A stretch of 64,000 nt of DNA, taken from positions 1,612,001 through 1,676,000 of the forward strand of contig NZ_CP114778.1 of NCBI RefSeq assembly GCF_027359395.1. The letters are read 5' to 3'. This document shows positions 9,094 to 16,917 of this stretch, piece after piece. A program made the position numbers and the translations under genes. A model generated the notes under the pieces. It searched no databases, had not been told where the DNA came from, and worked only from the letters and a program-made list of their open reading frames with translations. This DNA comes from Prochlorococcus marinus str. MIT 1013 (GTDB taxonomy: Bacteria; Cyanobacteriota; Cyanobacteriia; PCC-6307; Cyanobiaceae). Position 1 is the first letter of the stretch. Each line of letters opens with the position of its first letter.

Positions 9094-10021
9094 AGTCTTT
9101 GTAATTGGTAAGGTCAGCTAATTCTTCTAGGCTTTTTACTCCTGAATCAATTGAGCCATTAATTTCCCAAGAAGGGAAACCTGTTATCCCTTTAGCTTCG
9201 CAAAGTTCTCTTTTGTTGTTAAAGCCATCTTTTGCACACTCAACTAAATTTAATTTTTCTGCAGCTTCTTTACCGAACATTTCTTTTTGATCATGACAAT
9301 GTGGACACCAATAAGCGTTATACATGACTGCTCCTTCTTTTGTTAAATGTTCAGCGAGTTTTATTTTTTCCGGAGAACTTATCGCTATTACCGCAGGTGG
9401 CATGCCTGGAATATTATTTGAAACTTCCTTAGTAGCAGGATCGACTGATGATGACCAGATTAGCCCTGCCAAAAGAACTGCTACTGACATAAGAAAACCT
9501 CTGAAAAATAATTTACCATAATCTTCCCAACCGCCTCCAAATATATTTAATAATAGAACTGAAAGTGATATAAGAAAAGAAAGAAGACAGAAAAAACAGA
9601 AAGCTTTAATTTTAAATATCATTACTGATACTAAAATTAAACTGAAAATAAAAGTAGATGTAGATATATAAAAAGATCCCCACCATGCAACTTTTGAGAT
9701 ATTATTTTTTTGGTTTTTGAGAATAGGTATTAATGGGAATATTGCCATTAATAATATTAATAAATAACTAATTAAACCTATTAATGATAATGGAATAGAG
9801 AAATTATTTGTTTGAAAGAAAGTTCCCCAAGGGCTATTTAAAACTTTATCGCAGCCTCCTAATCCACCTGGACAGTTTAAATTCCCTATGAACCCCCATT
9901 TATTTAGTGTTATGGATCCTGTATCAATAACACCCACTGTTGATAAAATAGCTATTACAACTCTCGTCCATTTGGAACCTAGATCTTGACGACGACGACT
10001 CTTTAGTCTTGAAGATCCCAT
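9080..10021 (-). CDS. Vitamin K epoxide reductase-thioredoxin fusion (disulfide-forming)
   Basis: Bacterial VKOR homolog fused to a thioredoxin-like domain, 313 residues. It makes disulfides in exported or lumenal proteins, passing electrons to quinone; in cyanobacteria the homolog (called LTO1 in plants) supports photosystem assembly. The VKOR part has about five membrane segments, the loop cysteines C50 and C57 (in CPGGLGGC) and the quinone-proximal CxxC at 142-145 (CFFC). The thioredoxin-like domain starts near residue 215 and has a CPHC redox motif at 239-242 preceded by YNAYW. Both redox pairs required for relay are intact. Convergent with nadB. Confidence 0.93.
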   Translation of the reverse strand: MGSSRLKSRRRQDLGSKWTRVVIAILSTVGVIDTGSITLNKWGFIGNLNCPGGLGGCDKVLNSPWGTFFQTNNFSIPLSLIGLISYLLILLMAIFPLIPILKNQKNNISKVAWWGSFYISTSTFIFSLILVSVMIFKIKAFCFFCLLSFLISLSVLLLNIFGGGWEDYGKLFFRGFLMSVAVLLAGLIWSSSVDPATKEVSNNIPGMPPAVIAISSPEKIKLAEHLTKEGAVMYNAYWCPHCHDQKEMFGKEAAEKLNLVECAKDGFNNKRELCEAKGITGFPSWEINGSIDSGVKSLEELADLTNYKDSKDF

Positions 10022-10104
10022 GCAGGTGAATTTTAAATAATTGAATTTTCTTTATTCTAATGAAGAATTTTCTTTTAAGTCTGAATAATGTAAATGAATT
10101 CTAA

Positions 10105-10126
10105 TGTTCTTTATATTTTAAGAACA
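10105..10126. promoter_or_regulatory. Seven-base inverted repeat downstream of petL
   Basis: TGTTCTT at 10105-10111 and AAGAACA at 10120-10126 form a perfect seven-base dyad with an eight-base AT loop. It lies in the gap between petL (stop at 10199) and the VKOR start (10021), both on the minus strand. There is no T-run on either side, so it is not a standard terminator; it could be a protein site or a transcript-stabilising stem. Chance occurrence in AT-rich DNA is a real alternative. Confidence 0.25.
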
Positions 10127-10198
10127 ATAAATATCTGAATGAGTATTAAATATAAACCTCTTTAAGTAATTCAGTACTAATCATAGTGATTTATTCAT

Positions 10199-10291
10199 TC
10201 AGATTAATTTAATAGCTTTAAGGGCTTTTTGAATTAAGAATGCTGCAGAAAGGCCTGCACCAACAAAAACTAAGTAAAAAAGAATTCCCAT
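10199..10291 (-). CDS. petL: Cytochrome b6f complex subunit VI (PetL)
   Basis: A 30-residue single-pass thylakoid protein, one of the small subunits of the cytochrome b6f complex. Read on the minus strand from ATG at 10291, it starts MGILFYLVFVGAG, continues as one hydrophobic helix, and ends with the signature ALKAIKLI before a TGA. This matches known cyanobacterial PetL, whose helix is followed by an (A/S)IKLI end. PetL is known to stabilise the b6f dimer rather than catalyse. The gene stands alone, with DUF4346 upstream and a 177-base gap to VKOR downstream. It is below normal ORF length cut-offs, which makes it easy to miss. Confidence 0.85.
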   Translation of the reverse strand: MGILFYLVFVGAGLSAAFLIQKALKAIKLI

Positions 10292-10353
10292 TTGATTTGA
10301 ATTTCTCCACTAATAATAGAACATCAGTGCTTTATCGTTTGAATTTATTAATT

Positions 10354-10755
10354 TTAATCTTGAATATATTGTTTACCACTGATCAGGCATTGCTCCGCTT
10401 TCTGTAATTCACGACCAATGTAAATCGCATGATCTAAATGACTGATGGGGAATGGACCATGACCCTCGGAGATTTGAATACCTAATTGCTTGGCACTCTT
10501 CCCTCTATAAATATTGTTTGGTTGATTTCTACTTTTTGTTTTACAACCAATTGGTTCTCCGGAATCTGGATCAATAGCGCGACCTTTTTGATCAATATCA
10601 TTTAAATAATGTTCCAGTATTAACTCATTCGTTTTAGGTTCAATTTTTATTAAGAAATAACCTTTTGGGTCAAGTTCTATTTGCCGCTTGGATAATTTAT
10701 CGTCTAAAAGCGTTATTGAGTTAATTAAGTCTTCTCGAAGATCTAGATTGTTCAT
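10354..10755 (-). CDS. DUF4346 family protein
   Basis: Soluble 133-residue protein resembling the DUF4346 family found in cyanobacteria. The core element is ELDPKGYFLIKIE followed by LILEHYLND, then a conserved loop with DPDSGEPIGCKT and a C-terminal segment ISHLDHAIYIGREL in which a His-Ala-x-Tyr-x-Gly-Arg-Glu pattern is typical. The biochemical role is unknown; in some organisms the domain is attached to pteridine-related proteins, so a pterin link is only a suggestion. The gene lies 62 bases upstream of petL on the same strand. Confidence 0.78.
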   Translation of the reverse strand: MNNLDLREDLINSITLLDDKLSKRQIELDPKGYFLIKIEPKTNELILEHYLNDIDQKGRAIDPDSGEPIGCKTKSRNQPNNIYRGKSAKQLGIQISEGHGPFPISHLDHAIYIGRELQKAEQCLISGKQYIQD

Positions 10756-10837
10756 TTCTTTAATTTACAAATTAAAAAGAAGATACACAAGTAACTTATT
10801 TTGTAGTTATTAAATTTTTAGATTTTCCTGCAAAAAA

Positions 10838-11104
10838 TTATCCTGAAATAAAGCTTTTTAAGATTAAAAATATAAGCAGGTTTACAAAAATAAAAGATAA
10901 ATAAACAAGACCTGGATTTTTTAGACCTGCTGGTGCTGTTAGTTCATAGCCAAAAAGAGTAATAACACCTTGAGTCCCTTTGTCTTTATAACTAAAAATC
11001 CCTTGAGCAAAGAAAGGTTTTTCTTCATTAGAATCAACTGTATCTTTCTCGGTGGAAAGTGATTTATTGGTCTCAGGAGAATCTAGTAAATTGTTATCTG
11101 TCAT
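10838..11104 (-). CDS. Unrecognised small single-pass membrane protein
   Basis: From ATG at 11104 this is an 88-residue protein with an acidic, polar first 35 residues, a conserved-looking middle (GTQGVITLFGYELTAPAGL) and one C-terminal hydrophobic helix (LVYLSFIFVNLLIFLIL). A longer frame reaches 11182 but would overlap the upstream GNAT gene by 47 bases and adds a basic stretch without family support, so the shorter start is preferred. There is no chlorophyll-binding ExxxxR motif, so it is not a standard high-light-inducible protein. It could be a small subunit of a membrane complex. Confidence 0.6.
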   Translation of the reverse strand: MTDNNLLDSPETNKSLSTEKDTVDSNEEKPFFAQGIFSYKDKGTQGVITLFGYELTAPAGLKNPGLVYLSFIFVNLLIFLILKSFISG

Positions 11105-11135
11105 TGAGATTAAGTCTTTAATTTGTCTGAAGTTA

Positions 11136-12380
11136 CTATGTATTTGATAGTTTTGGCTCTTCAAACTTAAAAGGTACTTCATTATTTGTAGCGTTTATTT
11201 GATCAAGCATTAACTTATTTGCTTTTGGTAGCCATTCTCTAATTAATGAATCCATAGGTAAGTTGTACCATCTATGAAGACTTGCATTGGGTTTAGCAAT
11301 AAAACCTCTTCGTTTTTTGTGACTCCCGCCCGCTCCAGGATCAAAATATTTTATTTTATTTGCTATTGCCCACTCAATCGGGGAATAATAACAAGCTTCA
11401 AAGTGTAAATTATCTATATTTTTTTCTGAACCCCAATATCTACCCCAAAGCATATTTTCATTTTTTACGCATAATGACATTCCAATTGTTTTATCAATTC
11501 TTTCTTCTTTCGCCTCAAATAAAACAATATTTTCTTTGAGTTCAGTTGATGTAAGCTCGGTGAAAAATGATTCGGTTAGGTATTTACTTCCCCATACTCC
11601 CCATCTTGAGCAATGAAGCTCATAAAAATAATGCATTTTTTTCAAATTCATTACATTTATTTGAGACCCACTAAGAGGTTCAACTTTTACTCCACATTTT
11701 TTTATGCTTTCTCTTTCTCTTTTAATATTTCTGCGTTGATTGGAATTAAATTTTTTTAAAAAATCAGAAAAACTGTTTTCTTCATTCAACTTCAACAAAC
11801 TTTGTTGGTTGATCCACTTAGCACAATTTAGAGATTCAGCTACTTTCATCCATTTAGGATCTACATACAAAAAATTACAACTTAGAATACTATTTTCTTT
11901 GGCAAAACTATCAATTTCAGACATTAATATTTCGGTAAGATCCATCTCACTCACTCCTTCTGCGAAAAGAAAGCGATACCCCTCTATTGGACTTAATGGA
12001 CTCATTCCTATTAGTTTTGGATAATATCGAAGTCCCATATCTTGAGCTAGTTGAACAAAGGCATTATCAAAAATAAATTCTCCATAACTATGAGATTTAA
12101 GATATAGAGGTGCACATGCAATTAAATCATTTTCTCTCCAAGCTGAGAGGAATAATGGTTGCCATCCATATTTTATACTTACACTTTTTGATTTTTCTAA
12201 TGCATTTAACCAATCCCACTTATAAAAAGGAGTTGAATTTTCTTCTAAGAAATTATTCCAGATAATCTTAGGTATTTCTTGTATTGATGAATGCCATCTG
12301 ATTTTGATATTTTTCATTTCTTTAATACTAAATCTATCTTCAGGACCAATTATTTCTAAAATATCTGATAAGTAATTCAT
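11136..12380 (-). CDS. GNAT-fold acyltransferase, DUF482/FemAB-like
   Basis: A 414-residue protein of the DUF482 (peptidogalycan biosynthesis recognition) family, which has a double GNAT fold like FemAB aminoacyltransferases. Recognisable parts are the N-terminal NSTPFYKWDWLNALE, the region FNSNQRRNIKRERE (a conserved basic helix), LWGRYWGS, FEACYYSPIEWAI and the near-invariant DPGAGGSHKKRRGF close to the C-terminus. The acceptor substrate is unknown. The first ATG overlaps the end of the RibD-like gene by 41 bases; an internal ATG at 12317 (residue 22) would remove the overlap. Expression with the pterin/reductase genes upstream is likely from the tight spacing. Confidence 0.85.
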   Translation of the reverse strand: MNYLSDILEIIGPEDRFSIKEMKNIKIRWHSSIQEIPKIIWNNFLEENSTPFYKWDWLNALEKSKSVSIKYGWQPLFLSAWRENDLIACAPLYLKSHSYGEFIFDNAFVQLAQDMGLRYYPKLIGMSPLSPIEGYRFLFAEGVSEMDLTEILMSEIDSFAKENSILSCNFLYVDPKWMKVAESLNCAKWINQQSLLKLNEENSFSDFLKKFNSNQRRNIKRERESIKKCGVKVEPLSGSQINVMNLKKMHYFYELHCSRWGVWGSKYLTESFFTELTSTELKENIVLFEAKEERIDKTIGMSLCVKNENMLWGRYWGSEKNIDNLHFEACYYSPIEWAIANKIKYFDPGAGGSHKKRRGFIAKPNASLHRWYNLPMDSLIREWLPKANKLMLDQINATNNEVPFKFEEPKLSNT

Positions 12381-13017
12381 TATTACCGAGCTTTTTAGTT
12401 TCTTTTAGAATCCAGCCATTTTTTGTTTTCATGATTGTATTTAACTTTTTTAATTCAGATGAAACCCAGCAGTAATCTCCTCCTAAAAGATGAGGGGTAA
12501 TGGTAATTTGTAATTCATCTATTAGATCCTCTAAAAGAAAATCTGAAATAAGATTTGCCCCTCCTAGTAATACAATTTTCGCAATACCTTTCTTATATAA
12601 ATCATCAAGGGCATCACGCCAAGTGAATTTTAAATTTATTTTTTTATCGAATCCATTAGGAGGCGTAATCTCATTTTTCTTATCTTGTTTTTGGATCAAC
12701 CATCTTTGAAGTGGTTGTCTAAAAAAAAGCCAATTTCCTGGAAAATCTATTTGATTACTAGCTATGAGAGCAATTGGCTGTTCGTTTTTTCCTTCTGAAG
12801 TTCTTTGCTGTAATAAATTTTTATTCTTAATGACACAAATTGATTGATGATCTCTCAGTGTTTGCCCTCCCATTAAAATCCCATCTGACCAAGCAAGTGA
12901 TTCTTCTAAAACTAAACGATCTCCAGACTGACCTAATTGTGTTTTTCCTCCTTCTGGATATGCGATACGTCCATCAATACTAGAAGCTAAAACTAATTTA
13001 ACCCAATTTTTTTTCAA
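12340..13017 (-). CDS. RibD C-terminal (DHFR-like) reductase
   Basis: NADPH-dependent reductase of the RibD_C/dihydrofolate-reductase-like fold, 225 residues without the deaminase domain. It begins KLVLASSIDGRIA, the usual substrate and cofactor entry motif, has GILMGGQTLRD, and a late IVLLGGANLISDFL cofactor-binding segment followed by DELQITITPHLLGG. In the riboflavin pathway this domain reduces the ribosyl side chain after deamination; a pterin substrate is also conceivable given its partner. Its start codon touches the stop of the tandem PTPS gene with no gap, so the two are probably translated together. Confidence 0.88.
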   Translation of the reverse strand: MKKNWVKLVLASSIDGRIAYPEGGKTQLGQSGDRLVLEESLAWSDGILMGGQTLRDHQSICVIKNKNLLQQRTSEGKNEQPIALIASNQIDFPGNWLFFRQPLQRWLIQKQDKKNEITPPNGFDKKINLKFTWRDALDDLYKKGIAKIVLLGGANLISDFLLEDLIDELQITITPHLLGGDYCWVSSELKKLNTIMKTKNGWILKETKKLGNNELLIRYFRNNWS

Positions 13018-13944
13018 TTATCTCAGCAAACCAATCTGATTCTTTGAGCCTTTAGTATCGATCTTTGATTCAGGTACGTTTGCATAAACCTCAGCTGCAT
13101 TATTTGGACTCTCCTGTAGTTTTATTTTATATAAATTTGCTCCAATCGCATTGATTGGATTTGTTAATTTATCTGAAATATGCAATGCAATATTTTCAGC
13201 TGTGGGAACACAATTTGCAAAATAAGGAATATCTTTATTTAAAAAGGTATGATCAAAAGGCTCTACAACCAAATCATTAATTAAACTATTTAATGCAGAT
13301 AAATCACATATCATTCCTGTTCTAGGATTAATCTTTCCTTTGACAGTTATATCTACTAAGTAATTGTGACCATGTCCATTAGGCCTAGCACATTTTCCGA
13401 ATATTTTGTCGTTTTCGTTTTGAGGTAGATCTTCTCTGGCTAAGCGATGAGCAGCTGAAAAGTGTGTTTGAACTGTTAAATAAGCATCCATAGCATTTCC
13501 TTGATAGTCAGCCCAGAGTTTTGGGTTTTCGTAAAGACGAAGAGATTTTAGGGGTAAGTGAGATTTAAGGCGCTCCCATATAATACGAACTAAACTTTCA
13601 CTTGTGGGAAGGCAACCTTCGGGTTTAGAAAGGTCAAATTCTGGCCATGTGTCATTTAAAAAACGAAAGTCAAGTTGACTTGTTACTTCGTTTTTTATGG
13701 CATGTTTTACATCTGAAAGGTTTAAGACCATGCCATATTTATTAAGTTCTCCTTCCATGGTTACGATTAACTCGTAATTATGACCGTGGCCAGGAGCTAT
13801 TGAGCATGGGCCAAACAAAGCTGAATTATCATCATCAGATAATTCAGGAAGTCGATAAAGGTGGCTTGAGCTAAAGCAGGCTCGCCTTGTTATTACACAG
13901 CTTCTCCCCTCTCCGTGGGGAAAATTAGATGTGATTGCTTCCAT
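13018..13944 (-). CDS. Tandem 6-pyruvoyltetrahydropterin synthase / QueD-like protein
   Basis: 308 residues containing two PTPS/QueD domains in one chain. Domain 1 (about 16-150) has zinc-ligand candidates H28, H53 and H55 (in GHGHNY), C47 and E139. Domain 2 (about 155-292) has H166, H191 and H193, C185, the Asp-His pair D231-H232 and E278. PTPS-family enzymes use a Cys-Asp-His set; in domain 1 the His is replaced by Phe (LDFRFLN at 91-97), so only domain 2 looks fully catalytic. Activity could be sepiapterin/carboxytetrahydropterin type (queuosine or pterin synthesis). It heads the minus-strand run with the RibD-like and GNAT genes and is divergent from aroK. Confidence 0.9.
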   Translation of the reverse strand: MEAITSNFPHGEGRSCVITRRACFSSSHLYRLPELSDDDNSALFGPCSIAPGHGHNYELIVTMEGELNKYGMVLNLSDVKHAIKNEVTSQLDFRFLNDTWPEFDLSKPEGCLPTSESLVRIIWERLKSHLPLKSLRLYENPKLWADYQGNAMDAYLTVQTHFSAAHRLAREDLPQNENDKIFGKCARPNGHGHNYLVDITVKGKINPRTGMICDLSALNSLINDLVVEPFDHTFLNKDIPYFANCVPTAENIALHISDKLTNPINAIGANLYKIKLQESPNNAAEVYANVPESKIDTKGSKNQIGLLR

Positions 13945-13996
13945 AAATTTTTCACATCAAAACACATCTTAATAACTTTTAGTTACTTCTGTCTTT

Positions 13997-14593
13997 ATGG
14001 CTATCCAGTCAACCCCTAAAACTCTTAAAGAAAAGTTAGGTGGTCGAAATATATTTTTGATAGGAATGATGGGTTCTGGCAAAAGTCAAACCGGACCAGT
14101 TCTAGCCAAAATGATCAATTATGCTTTTGTTGATAGTGATGATGTTATAGAAAAAGCTTCTAAACAATCTATTGCATCTATTTTTGAAAAAGATGGAGAA
14201 AAAGTCTTTAGGGATGTTGAAAAAAAAGTTTTAAAAGAAATTAGTCAACATCATTCTCTTGTAATTGCTACTGGAGGTGGTTTAGTTACCGTGCCTGAAA
14301 ACTGGGGCATACTTCATCAAGGAATAGTTATTTGGTTAGATCTTGATTTGAAACGTTCAATTAAACGATTAGAAAGTGATAAAAAGAAACGCCCTTTATT
14401 AATTGGAGATGATTTAGCTGAGAATTTTAGTCAGATCTATGAAAGTAGAAAACCAGTATATTTAGAGTCGGATTTGAGAATAGAAGTTGAGGATCAATCT
14501 CCATATGAGGTTGCAACTATGATTTCTGAACGTTTGCTAAGTATCCTTATTGACCCGGAGACTCAAGCCGAACGGCATACCACTGAATTGTAA
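13997..14593 (+). CDS. aroK: Shikimate kinase
   Basis: Phosphorylates shikimate at the 3-OH with ATP in aromatic amino acid synthesis. Walker A is GMMGSGKS at 23-30, the substrate-binding DSDD is at 46-49, FRDVE and ATGGG follow, and RPLL marks the lid-to-core return. The 198-residue length is typical of cyanobacterial AroK, which carries a short N-terminal extension. The last 15 codons overlap the convergent crr7 gene by 47 bases, so the AroK tail (residues about 183-198) is constrained by another protein. The divergent PTPS gene starts 52 bases upstream. Confidence 0.95.
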   Translation: MAIQSTPKTLKEKLGGRNIFLIGMMGSGKSQTGPVLAKMINYAFVDSDDVIEKASKQSIASIFEKDGEKVFRDVEKKVLKEISQHHSLVIATGGGLVTVPENWGILHQGIVIWLDLDLKRSIKRLESDKKKRPLLIGDDLAENFSQIYESRKPVYLESDLRIEVEDQSPYEVATMISERLLSILIDPETQAERHTTEL

Positions 14594-14810
14594 AACCTGT
14601 TTTGATTTCCAGGTCGCAGGCTGTATCAAGCAAATGTTGCGCAGCTTCTTCTATTGAAGACTTACATGCAAGATCTAATGGTAATGAATCGAATTTATTT
14701 AACCAAGATTGAAGCCATAAAAGAGTTTGTTCTTTATCCAGGAATTGTTCACTTTCACCAGGAACCAAAACAACATAATTATCCATTTCTCTAATTAGCG
14801 GATCAGACAT
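14547..14810 (-). CDS. crr7: CRR7-type NDH-1 biogenesis protein (chlororespiratory reduction 7)
   Basis: Small soluble protein of 87 residues resembling CRR7 of plants and cyanobacteria, a factor needed for assembly or stability of the NDH complex. Recognisable parts are the N-terminal YVVLVPGESEQFL, the central LPLDL and EEAAQHLLDTACDLE, and the ending IQWYAVRLE that defines the family. It fits the many NDH-1 genes in this window. Its start codon shares two bases with the divergent gene at 14809, and its 3' end overlaps aroK by 47 bases, so the gene is embedded at both ends. An internal Met at residue 9 is an alternative start. Confidence 0.87.
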   Translation of the reverse strand: MSDPLIREMDNYVVLVPGESEQFLDKEQTLLWLQSWLNKFDSLPLDLACKSSIEEAAQHLLDTACDLEIKTGFTIQWYAVRLESPGQ

Positions 14811-15540
14811 GAGACAGAAATTTTTCTTTTTTTTGATTTCTATTTTAATTATTTTTACTTATACAGGTCCTGCTCTTCCTGAAACTATTCTTGAAATAAA
14901 TAATTTTCAACCATCTAAGCTTTATGAACGCAAATTAATTTGGCCTGATTGGCGCTTTCCTTCTTTTATTAAGCGCCCAGGATTAAAAGATGATTTGATT
15001 TACCCTTATTGGTTTGAAGGAGTATGGGATGTTACTAGTAAGGTAGAAAGCGAACAGAATCAAGAACCTATTATTCACTCAGCTAAATTTATTCGCAATA
15101 CCTCTGGTAATTTAATTGCCGACCGTGAATACAATACTAAGTCTTATGCTTTGAGCACAAAGACTGGTGGTTTTTTATCAGTAAAGAATGATCCTAAATC
15201 ACCTAATCGTCAGTTTGCCAAATTAACTGAAGATAGGTATTTAGAGACAAAAATCATAGGAAGACTGCAGGAAGAAATAGATAATAATATTTTTATTACT
15301 GATGAATTAATTTTACAAATTTTGCATACAACAGAATTGAGCAGAGTTAGCCAGGTCGAAACTTTAACTGAGTTTAAAAGATGTGGACCTAACCAAAATA
15401 ATAAGATAAATTTAAGTGATTTTAATATTTGTGGAGAACAATTCCAGGCAATTTACAATCAACCTGGTCAAAATTTTATTTCTTTGCCGATTAAACTAGA
15501 AAAATCTAAATTAATACTTAGAAAGCCTAATTATGATTAG
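14809..15540 (+). CDS. Exported conserved cyanobacterial protein (DUF6816-like)
   Basis: A 243-residue protein beginning with a basic residue and a strongly hydrophobic run (FFFFLISILIIF) that ends in an ALPE-like cleavage region, so it is probably exported to the periplasm or thylakoid lumen. The mature part begins with WPDWRFPSF and YPYWFEGVWDVTSKV, then alternating strand-like segments, resembling the lipocalin-like DUF6816 family of cyanobacteria and chloroplasts. Function unknown. The signal peptide supports the start at 14809, although this ATG overlaps the crr7 start on the other strand. It overlaps the convergent GST gene by 14 bases. Confidence 0.75.
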   Translation: MRQKFFFFLISILIIFTYTGPALPETILEINNFQPSKLYERKLIWPDWRFPSFIKRPGLKDDLIYPYWFEGVWDVTSKVESEQNQEPIIHSAKFIRNTSGNLIADREYNTKSYALSTKTGGFLSVKNDPKSPNRQFAKLTEDRYLETKIIGRLQEEIDNNIFITDELILQILHTTELSRVSQVETLTEFKRCGPNQNNKINLSDFNICGEQFQAIYNQPGQNFISLPIKLEKSKLILRKPNYD

Positions 15541-16261
15541 TTATTGTTAATTTATCTTCAATTAAGTCTCTCCAGTTAAAAAGATTTTGGAGACTTGGAT
15601 CATTTATATATAAAGAACACCCTTTACCTTTTAGATTTTCTCCAGATGAATTTGGAAATTTGAGTAGTGATAAGTGTGAAGCTACAGATATATCAGCAAT
15701 AGAAAGCTTGTCTCCAATAAGAAAGTTTTCTTGATCAATTAAATTTGATAGATATTCTAGATTTTGTTTTAGAGATTCTTTCTCTTTCTGGTTTATTAAT
15801 CCAGAAATCTGACTAGCAATTTTTGTAGGAATATTAAGAAGAAGTTTTTGCATAGAATCTGAAATTTCGTTGGTGAATAAAGAGGAAATCAATTTTGGAT
15901 TCTTCGTAAGCTCTTCCAAAAAGACAATTTTTATAGATTTTGCCAAAGTTGTATCTGCCCAATTTTCAATTATTTGAGCCTGTGAAGCTTCCTTTAGACT
16001 CTCTGGAATTAATTTTGGTTCTATTTCAATTTTCTCTAAGTGTCGTATTATTGAACTTGATTCATGGATTGTTGTTTCCTTATCAAAAAGCACGGGTAAT
16101 TTTTTTTGTCCTGTTTTTTGAAAGATATCTATTTGGCCTATGGCTGGAGTTATCTCAACGGTTCGATATTCAAGCTTTTTTGCAGCCAAAGCCATTCTTA
16201 CTTTCAAGCAATAAGGTGAGTGCCTAAATTGATGAAGTTCCAACATTTTATTTTCCTTCAA
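15527..16261 (-). CDS. Glutathione S-transferase family protein
   Basis: Thioredoxin-fold plus helical-domain protein of the GST superfamily, 244 residues from this ATG or 239 from the internal Met at residue 6 (16246), which gives the more usual MLELHQF start. The N-terminal domain has the HSPYCLKVRMALAAKK element with the active-site region, the cis-Pro in KKLPVLF, and HESSSIIRHLE for glutathione binding. The C-terminal domain has the conserved LSIADISVASHL helix. The substrate is unknown. An upstream gap of 46 bases separates it from the divergent DUF751 gene. Confidence 0.88.
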   Translation of the reverse strand: MKENKMLELHQFRHSPYCLKVRMALAAKKLEYRTVEITPAIGQIDIFQKTGQKKLPVLFDKETTIHESSSIIRHLEKIEIEPKLIPESLKEASQAQIIENWADTTLAKSIKIVFLEELTKNPKLISSLFTNEISDSMQKLLLNIPTKIASQISGLINQKEKESLKQNLEYLSNLIDQENFLIGDKLSIADISVASHLSLLKFPNSSGENLKGKGCSLYINDPSLQNLFNWRDLIEDKLTITNHN

Positions 16262-16307
16262 ATGTTTAGCAGAGTAGCTATTAATTCAGTCTTGTGTTGG
16301 TGAAAAA

Positions 16308-16514
16308 ATGGGTGAGTTTTTTTCTAATGTTTCTAGATATCCCAAATATCTCATAACAATAGTTTTGGGGGTTTTCACTTCTGCAATTTCTCCATTAATT
16401 AAACGAGGTAGTAATCCGATCACAGCGATTGCTCTTGTTGGGGCGTTGCTAAGTGGACTTCTGACAATAATTTTCTTATTAAAGGCTATGGCTTTCCCTG
16501 TCCCAATTACTTAG
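16308..16514 (+). CDS. DUF751 (Ycf33-like) small membrane protein
   Basis: 68 residues with the N-terminal [13 protein letters not shown] element typical of the DUF751/Ycf33 family of cyanobacteria and plastids, then two hydrophobic helices separated by a short basic turn ([12 protein letters not shown]). Its role in photosynthetic organisms is not settled; a thylakoid location is assumed from family. rbfA starts two bases after its stop, so the two genes form one unit with the following GH3 gene. Confidence 0.83.
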   Translation: MGEFFSNVSRYPKYLITIVLGVFTSAISPLIKRGSNPITAIALVGALLSGLLTIIFLLKAMAFPVPIT

Positions 16515-16516
16515 AT

Positions 16517-16900
16517 ATGGCTAATTCAAGAAGAGTAGAAAAATTAGCAGCTTTACTCAAAAAAGAAGTTAGTGAACTTTTAGTTAATGGGGTTAGAGAT
16601 GAAAGAATTCATCAAGCTATGATTACCATTACATCTGTTGAGGTCTCAGGTGACTTACAGCATGCAAAAATTTTTGTAAGTCTTTTTGGCGAAGAGAAAA
16701 AAAAAGCTGAGGTGCTAGTGGGTTTAGAAGAAGCAAAGAGATTTATTCGTGCTGAGCTTGCTCGAAGGCTTCAAATGAGACGATCTCCTGAGCTTGTTTT
16801 TAAGATTGATAAAGGTATGACAAAAGGTCCGGCAGTTTTAGATCTTCTCAATTCATTAGAACTTGAACGTAAAAGTAAAGATATAAGTAAAGACTTATAG
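16517..16900 (+). CDS. rbfA: 30S ribosome-binding factor RbfA
   Basis: Cytoplasmic factor that binds 17S pre-16S rRNA and aids 30S maturation, important in cold. The 127-residue KH-like fold shows [17 protein letters not shown], then [18 protein letters not shown], a conserved strand-turn pattern, and [21 protein letters not shown] near the end. The C-terminus is lysine-rich. Placement between DUF751 and the GH3 gene with 2- and 17-base gaps suggests a shared transcript. Confident identification. Confidence 0.95.
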   Translation: MANSRRVEKLAALLKKEVSELLVNGVRDERIHQAMITITSVEVSGDLQHAKIFVSLFGEEKKKAEVLVGLEEAKRFIRAELARRLQMRRSPELVFKIDKGMTKGPAVLDLLNSLELERKSKDISKDL

Positions 16901-16917
16901 ATTAATCAATATTTTTG

